Position numbers and translations under genes: made by a program | Notes under the pieces: model-generated | The model's input: only the letters and a program-made list of their open reading frames with translations | What the model was told of the DNA's origin: nothing | The model's database searches: none | Shown here: one piece after another, positions 1 to 7,816 of the stretch | Position numbering within the stretch: the stretch's first letter is position 1 | Layout: every line of letters starts with the position of its first letter | Assembly (NCBI RefSeq): GCF_004959925.1 | Contig: NZ_SPUW01000001.1 | Location: 1,240,001-1,304,000, forward strand | DNA length: 64,000 nucleotides | Source: Pseudooceanicola onchidii | GTDB lineage: Bacteria; Pseudomonadota; Alphaproteobacteria; Rhodobacterales; Rhodobacteraceae | Direction of reading: 5' to 3'

Positions 1-33
1 CCTTCGTAGGCAGTGGCGGCGGCGGGGGTCATG
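1..33 (-). CDS. 5' end of an unidentified gene (runs off the left edge)
   Basis: Only the first 11 codons are inside the window, reading leftward from an ATG at 33 (MTPAAATAYEG). This is too short to identify. The two matching palindromes at 57-77 and 115-135 lie directly upstream of it, so it is probably a regulated gene. The next gene, at 144, is on the same strand and upstream of it. Confidence 0.45.
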
Positions 34-56
34 TCGGTACTCCGTGTTTGTGTCTG

Positions 57-77
57 AATGTGAATGCTTTTCACATT
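57..77. promoter_or_regulatory. Operator-like palindrome, copy 1
   Basis: AATGTGAA-TGCTT-TTCACATT is a perfect 8-bp inverted repeat around 5 nt. It lies 24 bp upstream of the leftward start at 33. A near-copy is at 115-135, with centres 58 bp apart. The spacing fits neither CRP (N6 between TGTGA and TCACA) nor PpsR (TGT-N12-ACA), so the regulator is unknown. Confidence 0.55.
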
Positions 78-114
78 GAATAGATTGGCACGACGGAAGC
101 CCCCCGCAAGGGGT

Positions 115-135
115 GATGTGAACGATTTTTACATT
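115..135. promoter_or_regulatory. Operator-like palindrome, copy 2
   Basis: GATGTGAA-CGATT-TTTACATT repeats the architecture of the palindrome at 57-77: same 5-nt spacer, and one mismatch within the 7-bp arms. Two copies in one upstream region suggest cooperative binding by a dimeric repressor or activator of the gene starting at 33. Confidence 0.5.
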
Positions 136-143
136 TTTCGATA

Positions 144-611
144 TTAGGTAGTGAAGTCAGCAGCTTGCGCGCCGGAAATTTCCGGAAGTACGGCGGATTT
201 CAGCGAAAAGACGTGGTGCGGTGTGCCTGCGGCGGCCCAGATCACATCGAACTCAAGCAGCCTCGGGTCGATCCAGGCGCGGATCGGGTTCAGGTGACCG
301 ACCGGGGCGACGCCGCCGATCGCAAACCCGGTCTGGGCGCGGATCAGCGCGGCATCGGCCTTGGTCAGGGCCTCGCCCGCGACGGCACTGGCCTTGTCGG
401 CGTCCACCATGTTGCCACCCGCCGTCAGGAACAGCAGCGCCGCGCCGCTGTCGACCCCCGCAAAGATGATGGACTTGGCGATCTGGTCGATCTCGCAGCC
501 CACGCCATCCGCCGCCTGTTGCGCCGTCTTGGCCTGGCCAAGTTCGACGATCTCTGTCTCGATCCCCGCCGCCTCAAGCGCGCGGATCACCCGTTTCATG
601 CTCTTGCTCAT
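144..611 (-). CDS. YbaK/EbsC-family aminoacyl-tRNA deacylase (prolyl-tRNA editing type)
   Basis: A 155-residue single-domain protein of the YbaK/ProX family. Known members hydrolyse mischarged tRNAs such as Cys- or Ala-tRNA-Pro in the cytosol. Visible family features are the N-terminal helix (RVIRALEAAGIETEIVEL), the IAKSIIF strand with the conserved lysine, and the FAIGGVAPVGH loop, which matches the usual GGxxPxG substrate-pocket motif. I start at the ATG at 611 (MSKSMKRV). An in-frame ATG at 641 would add ten residues; neither has a clear ribosome-binding site. The gene is divergent from glnE with a 64-bp gap. Which mischarged species it edits cannot be told from the sequence. Confidence 0.85.
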   Translation of the reverse strand: MSKSMKRVIRALEAAGIETEIVELGQAKTAQQAADGVGCEIDQIAKSIIFAGVDSGAALLFLTAGGNMVDADKASAVAGEALTKADAALIRAQTGFAIGGVAPVGHLNPIRAWIDPRLLEFDVIWAAAGTPHHVFSLKSAVLPEISGAQAADFTT

Positions 612-675
612 GGCGCGCAATCTGCCCCGCGCGGGGGCCATTGACCAGCCCCCCGATCACGGTGAATGTCGGGCC

Positions 676-3459
676 ATGAGCTTTGCCGATCGCCTGACCC
701 GCACCCCCCGCCCGCATGATCCCGACCGCGCCGCCGACGCTCGCGCGGCGCTGGACCTGCCCGGGCCGGTCGGGGCACTGATCGAAGGGGCAGGGGGATC
801 CAGCCCCTACCTTCTGTCGCTGATCCAGAAGGAGGGCGATTGGATCGGCGCGGCGCTGGACGACCCCGAGGCCGCGCTGGCTGCCGAATTCGACCGGTTG
901 CGCGGTGTGGACACCCCGCTGAAGCCCGCGTTGCGTCAGGGCAAGCGGCGGGTTGCGCTGCTGATCGCGCTGGCCGATCTGGGCGGCGTCTGGCCTTTGG
1001 AAAGGGTCACCGGCACGCTGACCGATTTTGCCGATCTTGCCTGCCAGCTGGCGATGACCGATGCGCTGGCCCCGCTGATCCGGCGCGGCAAGATCCCCGG
1101 CATGACCGAGGATGACCTGGAGAGCGGCGCGGGGCTGTTCCTGCTGGCCATGGGCAAGATGGGGGCAGGAGAGCTCAACTACTCCTCGGACATCGACCTG
1201 ATCAGCCTGTTCGACGAGGCGCGGTTCGACGAGGACGGCTATCTCGAGGCGCGGCCCGCCTTCATCCGCGCCACCCGGACACTGGCCGCCACCCTGTCGG
1301 ACATCACCGAGGACGGCTATGTCTTCCGCACCGACCTGCGGCTGCGCCCCGATCCGTCGGTGACGCCGGTGTCGCTGTCGATGGAGGCGGCCGAACGCTA
1401 TTACGAAAGCCTGGGCCGAACGTGGGAACGCGCGGCCTATATCAAGGCGCGTCCCTGCGCCGGCGATCTGGAGGCGGGCGAGCGGTTCCTGACCGACCTC
1501 AAGCCCTTTGTCTGGCGGCGACATCTGGATTTCGCGGCAATCCAGGATGCGCATGACATGCGGCTGGCCATTCGCGACCACAAGGGACACCACGGCGCGA
1601 TCAGCCTGCCCGGCCACGACATGAAGCTGGGGCGCGGCGGCATCCGCGAGATCGAATTCTTCGCCCAGTTCCACCAGATCATCGCCGGCGGCCGCGATCC
1701 CGACCTGCGCGTGCGCCGCACGGTCGAGGCGCTGTCCCTGATCGGCGATCGCAACTGGGCCCCGACCGAGATCACGGCGCGGCTGGCCGATCATTACCGG
1801 GTGCTGCGCGACGTCGAACACCGCATCCAGATGGTCAACGACGCCCAGACCCACGCCCTGCCGACCAGCGACGACGGAATCGACCGCATCGCCGCCCTGT
1901 CGGACATGGACCCGGCTGCCTTTCGCCGCGAATTGCGCGACCGGCTTGAGGACGTGCATTCCACCTGTGAAACCTTCTTTGCGCGTGAAAAGCAGGGCCA
2001 TCGCCCCCCGCCCGAGGACGCGCCCGAGGTCGATGCCGCCCTGATCGCGCGCTGGCGCAGCTATCCCGCCCTGCGGTCCGCCCGCGCGCAGGAGATCTTC
2101 GCCCGCCTGCGCCCCCGCCTGCTGGCGGCGCTTGCCCGTGCCGGCAAGCCCGAAGAGGCGCTGTCTGCCTTCGACGGCTTCCTCGCGGGGCTGCCCGCCG
2201 GTGTGCAGCTTTTTTCGCTGTTCGAGGCCAACCCGCAGCTGATCGACCTTCTGGGCGATATCGCCGGGACCGCGCCGGACCTTGCGCGCTATCTGTCGCG
2301 TCATGCCTCGGTCTTTGACGGGGTGATCGGCGGGTCGTTCTTTGCCGACTGGCCGGGCGCCGACGTGCTGACCAAGCGGCTTGGTGCGCAGCTGAAGGCG
2401 GAAGAGGATTACGAGGCCAAGCTCGACACCGCGCGTCGCTGGCAGAAGGAATGGCATTTCCGCATCGGCGTGCATCACCTGCGCGGGTTGATCGGCCCCG
2501 ACGCTGCCGCCGCCCAGTACACCGATCTGGCCGACGCGGTTCTGCGGGCGCTCTGGCCCGTGGTGCAGGCGAACTTTGCCACCCGTCATGGCGCGGCACC
2601 GGGGCGGGGTGCTGTGATCCTTGGCATGGGATCGCTTGGGGCGCGGCGCCTGAATGCGCGGTCCGATCTGGACCTGATCGTGATCTACGACCCCGAGGGG
2701 GTCGAGACCTCGGACGGGCGCCGCCCTCTGGCCTCGCGCGCCTATTATGCCCGGCTGACGCAGGCTCTGGTCACCGCGCTGTCTGCGCCGACCGCCGAAG
2801 GGCGGCTTTACGAGGTCGACATGCGCCTGCGCCCTTCGGGCAACCAGGGGCCGGTCGCGACTTCGTGGGACGCCTTCCGCAATTACCAGCAGTCCGAGGC
2901 CTGGACCTGGGAACACATGGCCCTGACCTCGGCCCGCCCCGTCGCCGGGCCCGAGGACCTGCAGTCCGACATCGCCGCCTTCCGCCACGATCTTCTGTCG
3001 ACGCCCGGCGATCCGGCGAAGATCCTGCACGAGGTGGCCGAGATGCGCGCCCGCATCGCCGCCGCCAAGGGCGCCAGCGGGGATTGGGACATGAAGGTCG
3101 GCCGCGGCCGCACGCAAGAGATCGAGTTGCTGGCCCAGGCCGGGGCGCTGGCGGCGGGCCATCCGACGGCGCAGGTGGCTGAAGGTCTGGCGGGCGGCGT
3201 GGCGGCCGGCTGGATGACCGATGATCAGGCAAGGACGCTCTCTGACGCCTGGCGCCGTTTCTGGTCCATCAACATGACGCAAAAGCTGCTAACCGATCAG
3301 CCATTGGATCCCGACGCCCTGGGCAGTGGCGGTTGCGCGCTGCTTCTGCGCGAATCCGGCGCGACCACCTGGGCCGACCTGCTGGATGCCCTTGCGGCCC
3401 TGCGGGACGATGCGGCGGCGATCCTGGATGACACAGTGAAGGGCAAGGCCGATGGCTGA
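676..3459 (+). CDS. glnE: Bifunctional glutamine synthetase adenylyltransferase/deadenylase
   Basis: A 927-residue GlnE, the usual full length. It adds or removes AMP on a tyrosine of glutamine synthetase in response to PII, tuning nitrogen assimilation. Two nucleotidyltransferase domains are visible. The N-terminal (deadenylase) one has MGKMGAGELNYSSDIDL near residue 159 with acidic pair D172/D174. The C-terminal (adenylylase) one has GMGSLGARRLNARSDLDL with D664/D666. Both catalytic pairs are intact. The reading frame stays open far upstream, but the ATG at 676 (MSFADRL) gives the normal N-terminus. It overlaps the next small gene by 8 bp, suggesting translational coupling. Confidence 0.96.
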   Translation: MSFADRLTRTPRPHDPDRAADARAALDLPGPVGALIEGAGGSSPYLLSLIQKEGDWIGAALDDPEAALAAEFDRLRGVDTPLKPALRQGKRRVALLIALADLGGVWPLERVTGTLTDFADLACQLAMTDALAPLIRRGKIPGMTEDDLESGAGLFLLAMGKMGAGELNYSSDIDLISLFDEARFDEDGYLEARPAFIRATRTLAATLSDITEDGYVFRTDLRLRPDPSVTPVSLSMEAAERYYESLGRTWERAAYIKARPCAGDLEAGERFLTDLKPFVWRRHLDFAAIQDAHDMRLAIRDHKGHHGAISLPGHDMKLGRGGIREIEFFAQFHQIIAGGRDPDLRVRRTVEALSLIGDRNWAPTEITARLADHYRVLRDVEHRIQMVNDAQTHALPTSDDGIDRIAALSDMDPAAFRRELRDRLEDVHSTCETFFAREKQGHRPPPEDAPEVDAALIARWRSYPALRSARAQEIFARLRPRLLAALARAGKPEEALSAFDGFLAGLPAGVQLFSLFEANPQLIDLLGDIAGTAPDLARYLSRHASVFDGVIGGSFFADWPGADVLTKRLGAQLKAEEDYEAKLDTARRWQKEWHFRIGVHHLRGLIGPDAAAAQYTDLADAVLRALWPVVQANFATRHGAAPGRGAVILGMGSLGARRLNARSDLDLIVIYDPEGVETSDGRRPLASRAYYARLTQALVTALSAPTAEGRLYEVDMRLRPSGNQGPVATSWDAFRNYQQSEAWTWEHMALTSARPVAGPEDLQSDIAAFRHDLLSTPGDPAKILHEVAEMRARIAAAKGASGDWDMKVGRGRTQEIELLAQAGALAAGHPTAQVAEGLAGGVAAGWMTDDQARTLSDAWRRFWSINMTQKLLTDQPLDPDALGSGGCALLLRESGATTWADLLDALAALRDDAAAILDDTVKGKADG

Positions 3460-3727
3460 GGCGCGAAATCCCAATGACCCCAAGGGGCTGATCCGCGAAT
3501 CCTACCGGATCGACGGCATAACCGAGGCCGAATGCCGGTCGATCCTGATCGACTGGGCGCTGAGCCTGCCGGACGGGGTCACCCAGACCACCGCCCTGTC
3601 CGCGCTGATCGACAGCTATGGTGCGACGGCGCCGGATCATCCCATGACCCAGCTGCTGCGCGACGGGATGCAGGGCCCCTCGGTGACCGGGCGCCGGGGC
3701 GGGCGCGCGGGGCGGCTGCGACACTAG
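3452..3727 (+). CDS. Conserved hypothetical protein (91 aa) coupled to glnE
   Basis: A small soluble protein whose ATG lies inside the last codons of glnE. It is mostly helical, starting IRESYRIDGITEAECRSILI and ending in a short basic tail (GRRGGRAGRLRH). I recognise no domain. Its placement and overlap resemble the short helical partner proteins that often follow glnE in Rhodobacteraceae. Co-expression with glnE is likely; any role in nitrogen control is inference. Confidence 0.75.
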   Translation: MAEARNPNDPKGLIRESYRIDGITEAECRSILIDWALSLPDGVTQTTALSALIDSYGATAPDHPMTQLLRDGMQGPSVTGRRGGRAGRLRH

Positions 3728-3744
3728 GGTCGCGGGCGGCGCTA

Positions 3745-3771
3745 CAAGATATCTTGAAAATGAGATATGAT
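3745..3771 (+). promoter_or_regulatory. Promoter with a 12-bp palindrome in the -35 position
   Basis: CAAGATATCTTG (3745-3756) is a perfect palindrome. It lies 9 bp upstream of a TATGAT -10-like hexamer (3766-3771), which precedes the ATG at 3796 by 25 bp. There is no recognisable -35, so the palindrome covers that position. This suggests a regulator controlling the small membrane protein gene. Confidence 0.45.
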
Positions 3772-3795
3772 GGGCCGAGTCGCAAGGAGAGCGCC

Positions 3796-4092
3796 ATGCC
3801 CAAGCTTGTTCGCCTGTATATCCGCAACGTCCTTCTGGGGTTCGTGATCGCCGCGATTTTCGTGGCGCTGCTGATGGCCTTCGACGTGGGCGGGCTGCGC
3901 CACCTGCTGACCGGATCTTCGTCAGGATACCTTGCCATCGGGATGCTGTGGTTCGCCAACGGCATCGTCTTTGCCGGGGTCCAGTTCGCGCTGGCGGTCA
4001 TGGCGCTGCGGGAACGCCCCGGACCACGGGGTGGCACGCCGGTCGGGCTGACACCCGCGCCGGTGCGCGTCGTGGCGAAACGCCGACACTGA
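3796..4092 (+). CDS. Small two-helix membrane protein (98 aa)
   Basis: Starts at the ATG at 3796 behind a good ribosome-binding site (AAGGAGAG, 3783-3790). It has two hydrophobic segments, roughly residues 10-28 (VLLGFVIAAIFVALLMAF) and 45-65 (LAIGMLWFANGIVFAGVQFAL), and a basic C-terminal tail ending KRRH. It is probably an inner-membrane protein with cytosolic ends. I know no family for it. It has its own promoter region (3745-3771), so it need not be part of the glnE unit. Confidence 0.75.
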   Translation: MPKLVRLYIRNVLLGFVIAAIFVALLMAFDVGGLRHLLTGSSSGYLAIGMLWFANGIVFAGVQFALAVMALRERPGPRGGTPVGLTPAPVRVVAKRRH

Positions 4093-4392
4093 CGAAAAGG
4101 GCGTGAGGCGGCGGGCCCGCACGCAACCGTTTGGGTGACGCATTCCCGAGGACCTGTATCTACAGGTGGGCGCCAGGTAACCGAACCAGGGCTCGGACAG
4201 AGCCAGCTCCCTCGGATTTGCTTAAGGCCACCGGAATGTACCCGTTCACGAGAAGGGCAGAACCCGCCTCAGGCCGAGATAGGGCTTTGCCCTGATCTGG
4301 GCAAGGGGCATGACCGCGAATTGCGTCATGTCCGCCTGTCCAGCGCACGGGCAGGGCGGTGTGTTGCGGGGTGCCGGTGACAGAACGTTCGG
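4093..4392. other. 300-bp intergenic stretch between convergent genes
   Basis: Between the ends of the small membrane protein gene and the ArsR gene I see no convincing gene. Both strands carry short open frames, but none has a ribosome-binding site or a recognisable product. The only notable element is the palindrome at 4152-4167. Confidence 0.5.
4152..4167. promoter_or_regulatory. Palindrome with lux-box-like arms
   Basis: ACCTGTA-TC-TACAGGT is a perfect 7+7 inverted repeat. The arms equal those of the Vibrio fischeri lux box (ACCTGTA...TACAGGT), but the spacer is 2 nt instead of 6. The shorter spacing puts the half-sites on a different face, so a LuxR-type site is doubtful. Confidence 0.3.
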
Positions 4393-4725
4393 TCAGTCCG
4401 CGTAAAGCTGCCGGGCAATCGCGATCAGCTCGGCATCACGCCCCGCGGTCTCACCACGATGTGCACCCAGCCAGCCGTCGATCAGCTTCAACTGACCGGG
4501 CCGCAGAGTGCAGATGCGGGAACGTCCCTTCTTGGACGTCCGGATAAGCCCGGATTTCTCAAGCATGGCGATGTGCTTGGTGAAGGACGGCAGCGCCATG
4601 GCATGCGGCGCGGCCAGGTCCGTGATGGCCACGGGCCCCGCACGCAAGGCGTCCAGCACCGCCCGCCGCGTCGGATCGGCAAGCGCCTGGAACAGCAAAT
4701 CGAGGGCAGGGTCTTTCTTAGCCAT
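4393..4725 (-). CDS. ArsR-family winged-helix transcriptional regulator
   Basis: A 110-residue ArsR-type protein: LFQALADPTRRAVLDAL at the N-terminus, the recognition region ALPSFTKHIAMLEKSGLI, and the wing SRICTLRP. No CxC metal-binding motif is present (the protein has one cysteine), so it is unlikely to be an arsenic sensor. It looks like the ArsR subgroup that controls adjacent SRPBCC or small-molecule genes, but no such partner is next to it here. A GTTG-N7-CAAC inverted repeat upstream could be its own operator. The target is unknown. Confidence 0.88.
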   Translation of the reverse strand: MAKKDPALDLLFQALADPTRRAVLDALRAGPVAITDLAAPHAMALPSFTKHIAMLEKSGLIRTSKKGRSRICTLRPGQLKLIDGWLGAHRGETAGRDAELIAIARQLYAD

Positions 4726-4745
4726 GGGGCTTTCTATCCGGGGTG

Positions 4746-4760
4746 GTTGTTCACCTCAAC
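4746..4760. promoter_or_regulatory. Inverted repeat upstream of the arsR-type gene
   Basis: GTTG-TTCACCT-CAAC lies 20 bp upstream of the leftward ATG at 4725. ArsR-type regulators commonly bind such short dyads and repress themselves. The arms are only 4 bp, so chance is possible. Confidence 0.25.
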
Positions 4761-4794
4761 GGCTAAGTGTCGGGTGGGCCAGTGCTCCTTGTTT

Positions 4795-5532
4795 TCAACC
4801 GTTGGCCAGCCGTGTTTCGCTAAGTTCCTCGGGGGTCAGGATGTAGATCGCCTCGGGCGGGGTCGACAGGCCCGGGACCAGCACCATCGGGTCCACGCCC
4901 ATCTCGTCCAAGTGCCGCATGACCTCGGCCTGGCCGCGCTGGATGTCGCGCACGGCCATGAAGGCAGGCAGGAAGGTGTTCTCTCCGAAATAGTGCTGGT
5001 GCACCCCGACGCGGCCGCCTTCGGCCACGGTGCGTTCGGTGCCCCCGGCCAGCATGTAGGGGCAGGCCGACAGGCAGACGTCGCTGGCCCGCAAAGCAGT
5101 CCGCTTGCCTGCCGTCCGGATCGCGCGGCCGACCTCAAGCGCGTCGGCGACATTGCCGCCGGGCGAATGCAGCACGATCTCTTCGGCCTCGCTGGCGGTG
5201 ATCTGGGTGACGATGCGGTCCGCGTCGCCCGCGCCGATCTTGCCAGTCAGCAGCGCGCGGCCATCATCGAGAGGTTGCAGAACAAGCCTTTCGGGCATCG
5301 GCCCGTCGATCTGCGTGCCGGGCGCGGTCGGCAGCCGCGGGTCGTATTCGCGCCGCTGGTCGCCGGGCCGGACGGGCTGATCGAAGCCGGGCGCAGAAGG
5401 ATCGCGCGACGGCCAGGAAAAATCGCGCCCCATGTCGCCCAAAAACAGGAACCCCGCCAGCACCAGCTGGAACGCCAGCACGCCGGTCAGCATCCGCCGG
5501 ATCGGGCGCAGCTTTTCCTGGTCGTTCATCAT
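4795..5532 (-). CDS. Membrane-anchored ClpP-like serine protease family protein
   Basis: 245 residues. One N-terminal membrane segment (about 14-32, MLTGVLAFQLVLAGFLFLG) is followed by a proline-rich linker and a ClpP/crotonase-fold domain. The domain shows HSPGGN at 122-127 (oxyanion loop), CLSACPYMLAGG with the likely nucleophile S155, and GVHQH near 176-180 carrying the candidate catalytic histidine. The catalytic domain probably faces the periplasm, as in other COG3904-like alphaproteobacterial proteins. Its ATG overlaps the stop of the upstream membrane protein gene by 4 bp (5529-5532), so the two are probably made together. The substrate is unknown. Confidence 0.8.
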   Translation of the reverse strand: MMNDQEKLRPIRRMLTGVLAFQLVLAGFLFLGDMGRDFSWPSRDPSAPGFDQPVRPGDQRREYDPRLPTAPGTQIDGPMPERLVLQPLDDGRALLTGKIGAGDADRIVTQITASEAEEIVLHSPGGNVADALEVGRAIRTAGKRTALRASDVCLSACPYMLAGGTERTVAEGGRVGVHQHYFGENTFLPAFMAVRDIQRGQAEVMRHLDEMGVDPMVLVPGLSTPPEAIYILTPEELSETRLANG

Positions 5533-6821
5533 CTGTCGCGGTCCTCTTGCAACGGCGCGTTCCAGGGCTGCGCGGGCGGGCCTTCCATGGGCGGCGTGGC
5601 CGACGCCGGGCCGGGCGCGAAGGCCATGTCGACGTCGCGCGCCGCGTGCAGGGCCGCGCGCAGTTCCGCGATGGTCATCGTGTCCTCGATTGGCGCGCCT
5701 TCGTGGCCGTGGCGGATCAGCCCTTGCGTGATCGACACGATCAGCACGAGAACCGCAGGCAGAAGGTCGATCGCGATGGCCCCGGCCCAGGAGGGCACGA
5801 AGTTGCGCGCATAAAGGATGACCGCGTCGGCGGCGGAGATGGGGGTATAGGTTGTCTCTGGCGGCGGCGGCATGGCGATGACCTCGGCCGCCGCGCGTTC
5901 CAGCGTCTGGGCCCGCTGCTGCAGCACCTCGAGCACCGAGGAGATTGTCGCAGACTGGTCGTTTCGATTTGATTCCGTGCGCCCGTCCAGTTCCGGCAGG
6001 ACCACGGAGGCCGCCAGATCCTGCGCCGCGCGCTGCACCAGGGGCGCGACCGACAGCTGCCGCAGCTGCGTGATCAGCCCGGCCAGTTGTACCGCCTGTT
6101 CGGAAAATTCGACCGAGCGCGGCTCGACCGGGCCGGGTTCGACCGTCAGCGCGCGCATCCGCGACAGGATCGCGTTGCCTTCGGCGAAGGCGGCGGTCAC
6201 CAGCGGCGCCTGCGTGCCGATCTGATCCTCAAGCCCCGAAAGTTCCGCCGATTTCTGGCGCAGAACCCGGAAGACCGCGCCACGTCCGGCCAGGCCCGAC
6301 AGGGTGCCCTGCGCCTCCTGCTCTGACAGGTCTTCGAACGACTGGCGCACGCGGGCCACGTCCCGCTCCAACCCCTGGGCAGAGACCGCGATCTCGTTCG
6401 CGCGCTCAAGCGAGGTCTGGTAATCCTGCACGGTCACAGCAAGGTGCTGTTCGACCGCCGCCGCACCTGCCAGCGCCGCCGCGTTCAGCCAGGACGACAT
6501 GGCGACAATGGCCAGCGACCCGAGGCCCATGGCGCCCAGAAGGCCCATTCTGGATCGGGCCGTGCGCATCGCCGGGAAGAGCCGCATCATGTAGGACCAG
6601 AAAACGAAGATCGCGGTCGAGACGGCGATGGAATAGGCGATGGCCGCAAAGGCCTTCATCGCGCCGTCGCCGTCCAGCAGGGTCGACACGCCGAGATAGG
6701 TGTAGATGCCCGAGGCCACCGACAGGATGCCAAGCGCGGCCCCGGTGAAACTGTCCAGCCAGGCAAGGTGCCCCTCAAGCTCGCGCGCCATGCGCGCGCC
6801 GCGATCCGATCGTTCTGTCAT
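5529..6821 (-). CDS. Multi-spanning membrane protein with a long coiled-coil region (430 aa)
   Basis: Three hydrophobic segments near the N-terminus (about 28-50, 57-80 and 92-113) are followed by some 200 residues rich in heptad-like A/L/E/Q (about 125-330). A fourth segment (about 347-372, WAGAIAIDLLPAVLVLIVSI) and a proline-rich tail follow. The plan suggests a membrane protein with a large extramembrane coiled coil. I know no named family. Its stop overlaps the ATG of the ClpP-like protease gene (ATGA), so it may be a scaffold, adaptor or substrate presenter for that protease; this is inference from coupling only. Confidence 0.75.
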   Translation of the reverse strand: MTERSDRGARMARELEGHLAWLDSFTGAALGILSVASGIYTYLGVSTLLDGDGAMKAFAAIAYSIAVSTAIFVFWSYMMRLFPAMRTARSRMGLLGAMGLGSLAIVAMSSWLNAAALAGAAAVEQHLAVTVQDYQTSLERANEIAVSAQGLERDVARVRQSFEDLSEQEAQGTLSGLAGRGAVFRVLRQKSAELSGLEDQIGTQAPLVTAAFAEGNAILSRMRALTVEPGPVEPRSVEFSEQAVQLAGLITQLRQLSVAPLVQRAAQDLAASVVLPELDGRTESNRNDQSATISSVLEVLQQRAQTLERAAAEVIAMPPPPETTYTPISAADAVILYARNFVPSWAGAIAIDLLPAVLVLIVSITQGLIRHGHEGAPIEDTMTIAELRAALHAARDVDMAFAPGPASATPPMEGPPAQPWNAPLQEDRDR

Positions 6822-6900
6822 GTGCCCCCCGAGGTTCGACCTTGAAAAGGTAAGGTGGCATGGGGGCTTATGCCAGCCTTCGCAACGCGGACTTGCGTTT

Positions 6901-6915
6901 GTTCACGGAATGTTC
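6901..6915. promoter_or_regulatory. LexA (SOS) box, alphaproteobacterial type
   Basis: GTTC-ACGGAAT-GTTC is an exact match to the alphaproteobacterial LexA consensus GTTC-N7-GTTC. It ends 11 bp before the ATG of the mmcB-like gene (6927). mmcB is a known SOS-regulon gene in Caulobacter, so position, consensus and product agree. Confidence 0.9.
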
Positions 6916-6926
6916 ATGATGTCGTC

Positions 6927-7391
6927 ATGTCCGACACCGCCTTCGATATCACCGCCCTGCAGCCCGGTCAGCTGATCGCACGCGGGGTCTGTCGCCTTCT
7001 GGCCAGCCATGACTTCTGGCCGCTTGAAGAATTCGTGCCCGCCCGGGGATTACGTATGGATGTCATGGCGATAGGCCCGAAAGGCGAGCTGTGGTGCGTC
7101 GAGTGCAAATCCAGCCGGGCAGACTATGCGTCCGACAGCAAGTGGCAGGGATACCTGGAGTATTGCGACCGGTTCTTCTGGGCCGTCGGCCCGGATTTCC
7201 CGGTCGAGCTGCTGCCCGAGGAGAGCGGCCTGATCCTGGCCGATGCCTGGGGCGGTGAGGTCGTGCGCTGGCCGGACGAATCGAAACTCTCCGGCGCGCG
7301 GCGCAAGGCGATGACGCTGAAGTTCGCACGCGACACGGCGCGGCGGCTGTCGTGGATGCGCGATCCGACCGGACCGGCAGGCATGATCTAG
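6927..7391 (+). CDS. mmcB: MmcB-family DNA repair protein
   Basis: 154 residues. The fold is restriction-endonuclease-like, with the PD-(D/E)xK-type core readable as MDVMAIGPKGELWCVECKSS: the aspartate in MDVM, then E and K of ECKSS. MmcB is a LexA-controlled repair protein of alphaproteobacteria linked to resistance to interstrand cross-links such as mitomycin C. The start at 6927 (MSDTAFDI) sits 11 bp after a perfect SOS box. A longer reading from 6855 would place the LexA box inside the gene and is unlikely. It converges on the next gene with a 4-bp overlap. Confidence 0.9.
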   Translation: MSDTAFDITALQPGQLIARGVCRLLASHDFWPLEEFVPARGLRMDVMAIGPKGELWCVECKSSRADYASDSKWQGYLEYCDRFFWAVGPDFPVELLPEESGLILADAWGGEVVRWPDESKLSGARRKAMTLKFARDTARRLSWMRDPTGPAGMI

Positions 7392-7588
7392 CGTTTCTTT
7401 TTTCGGCCCATACCTTCGGCGGCCTGCGCGGCTGCCAGGATCTCTTCCGCGATCTCCCGGGCCTCGTCAGGTTCGAAATCCATCGGGATCTCGGTCTTTC
7501 CCGCCTCGATGAAAAGGCGGACCATGCCCTGGTCGGTCGGGCCGATCTGCAGGTTGGCTTCGATGTCGCGTTCGGTGTCGATGCTCAT
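7388..7588 (-). CDS. Short conserved acidic protein (66 aa, DUF6324-like)
   Basis: Starts at ATG 7588 (MSIDTERDIEANLQIGPTD) and ends in a basic KKKR tail. The body is acidic with a helical DEAREIAEEILAAAQAA segment. It resembles a small Rhodobacteraceae family that I believe is DUF6324; that name is from memory. No function is known. The frame stays open upstream to 7666, but the 7588 start fits the family pattern. Confidence 0.7.
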   Translation of the reverse strand: MSIDTERDIEANLQIGPTDQGMVRLFIEAGKTEIPMDFEPDEAREIAEEILAAAQAAEGMGRKKKR

Positions 7589-7816
7589 CACTGTCTCCGT
7601 AGCGGGATGCAGGTGGCTATCGCACCTGCCAGAAATGTTCAAGCCACGGTGCGGGGGGTGGTGCAAAGGTATAGGTTAACGGCGCGGGTCAAGTAAGTAT
7701 CTGAAAAGTAAGAATACAACTTAGGGTAATCCACCCGTTAAACATTCTATATTTACTATTTGTTAAGGACTTTGGCGCCAAGACATTCGTGAAGATTTTA
7801 CGAAAAGGCCGAAGCC

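Noticed and set aside
57-75. CRP or PpsR/CrtJ site
   Set aside because: TGTGA-N7-TCACA is one base too long for CRP, and TGT-N11-ACA is one too short for PpsR.
574-3282. A 902-codon frame antisense to glnE
   Set aside because: High GC leaves the antisense frame open; the product is low-complexity and glnE is certain.
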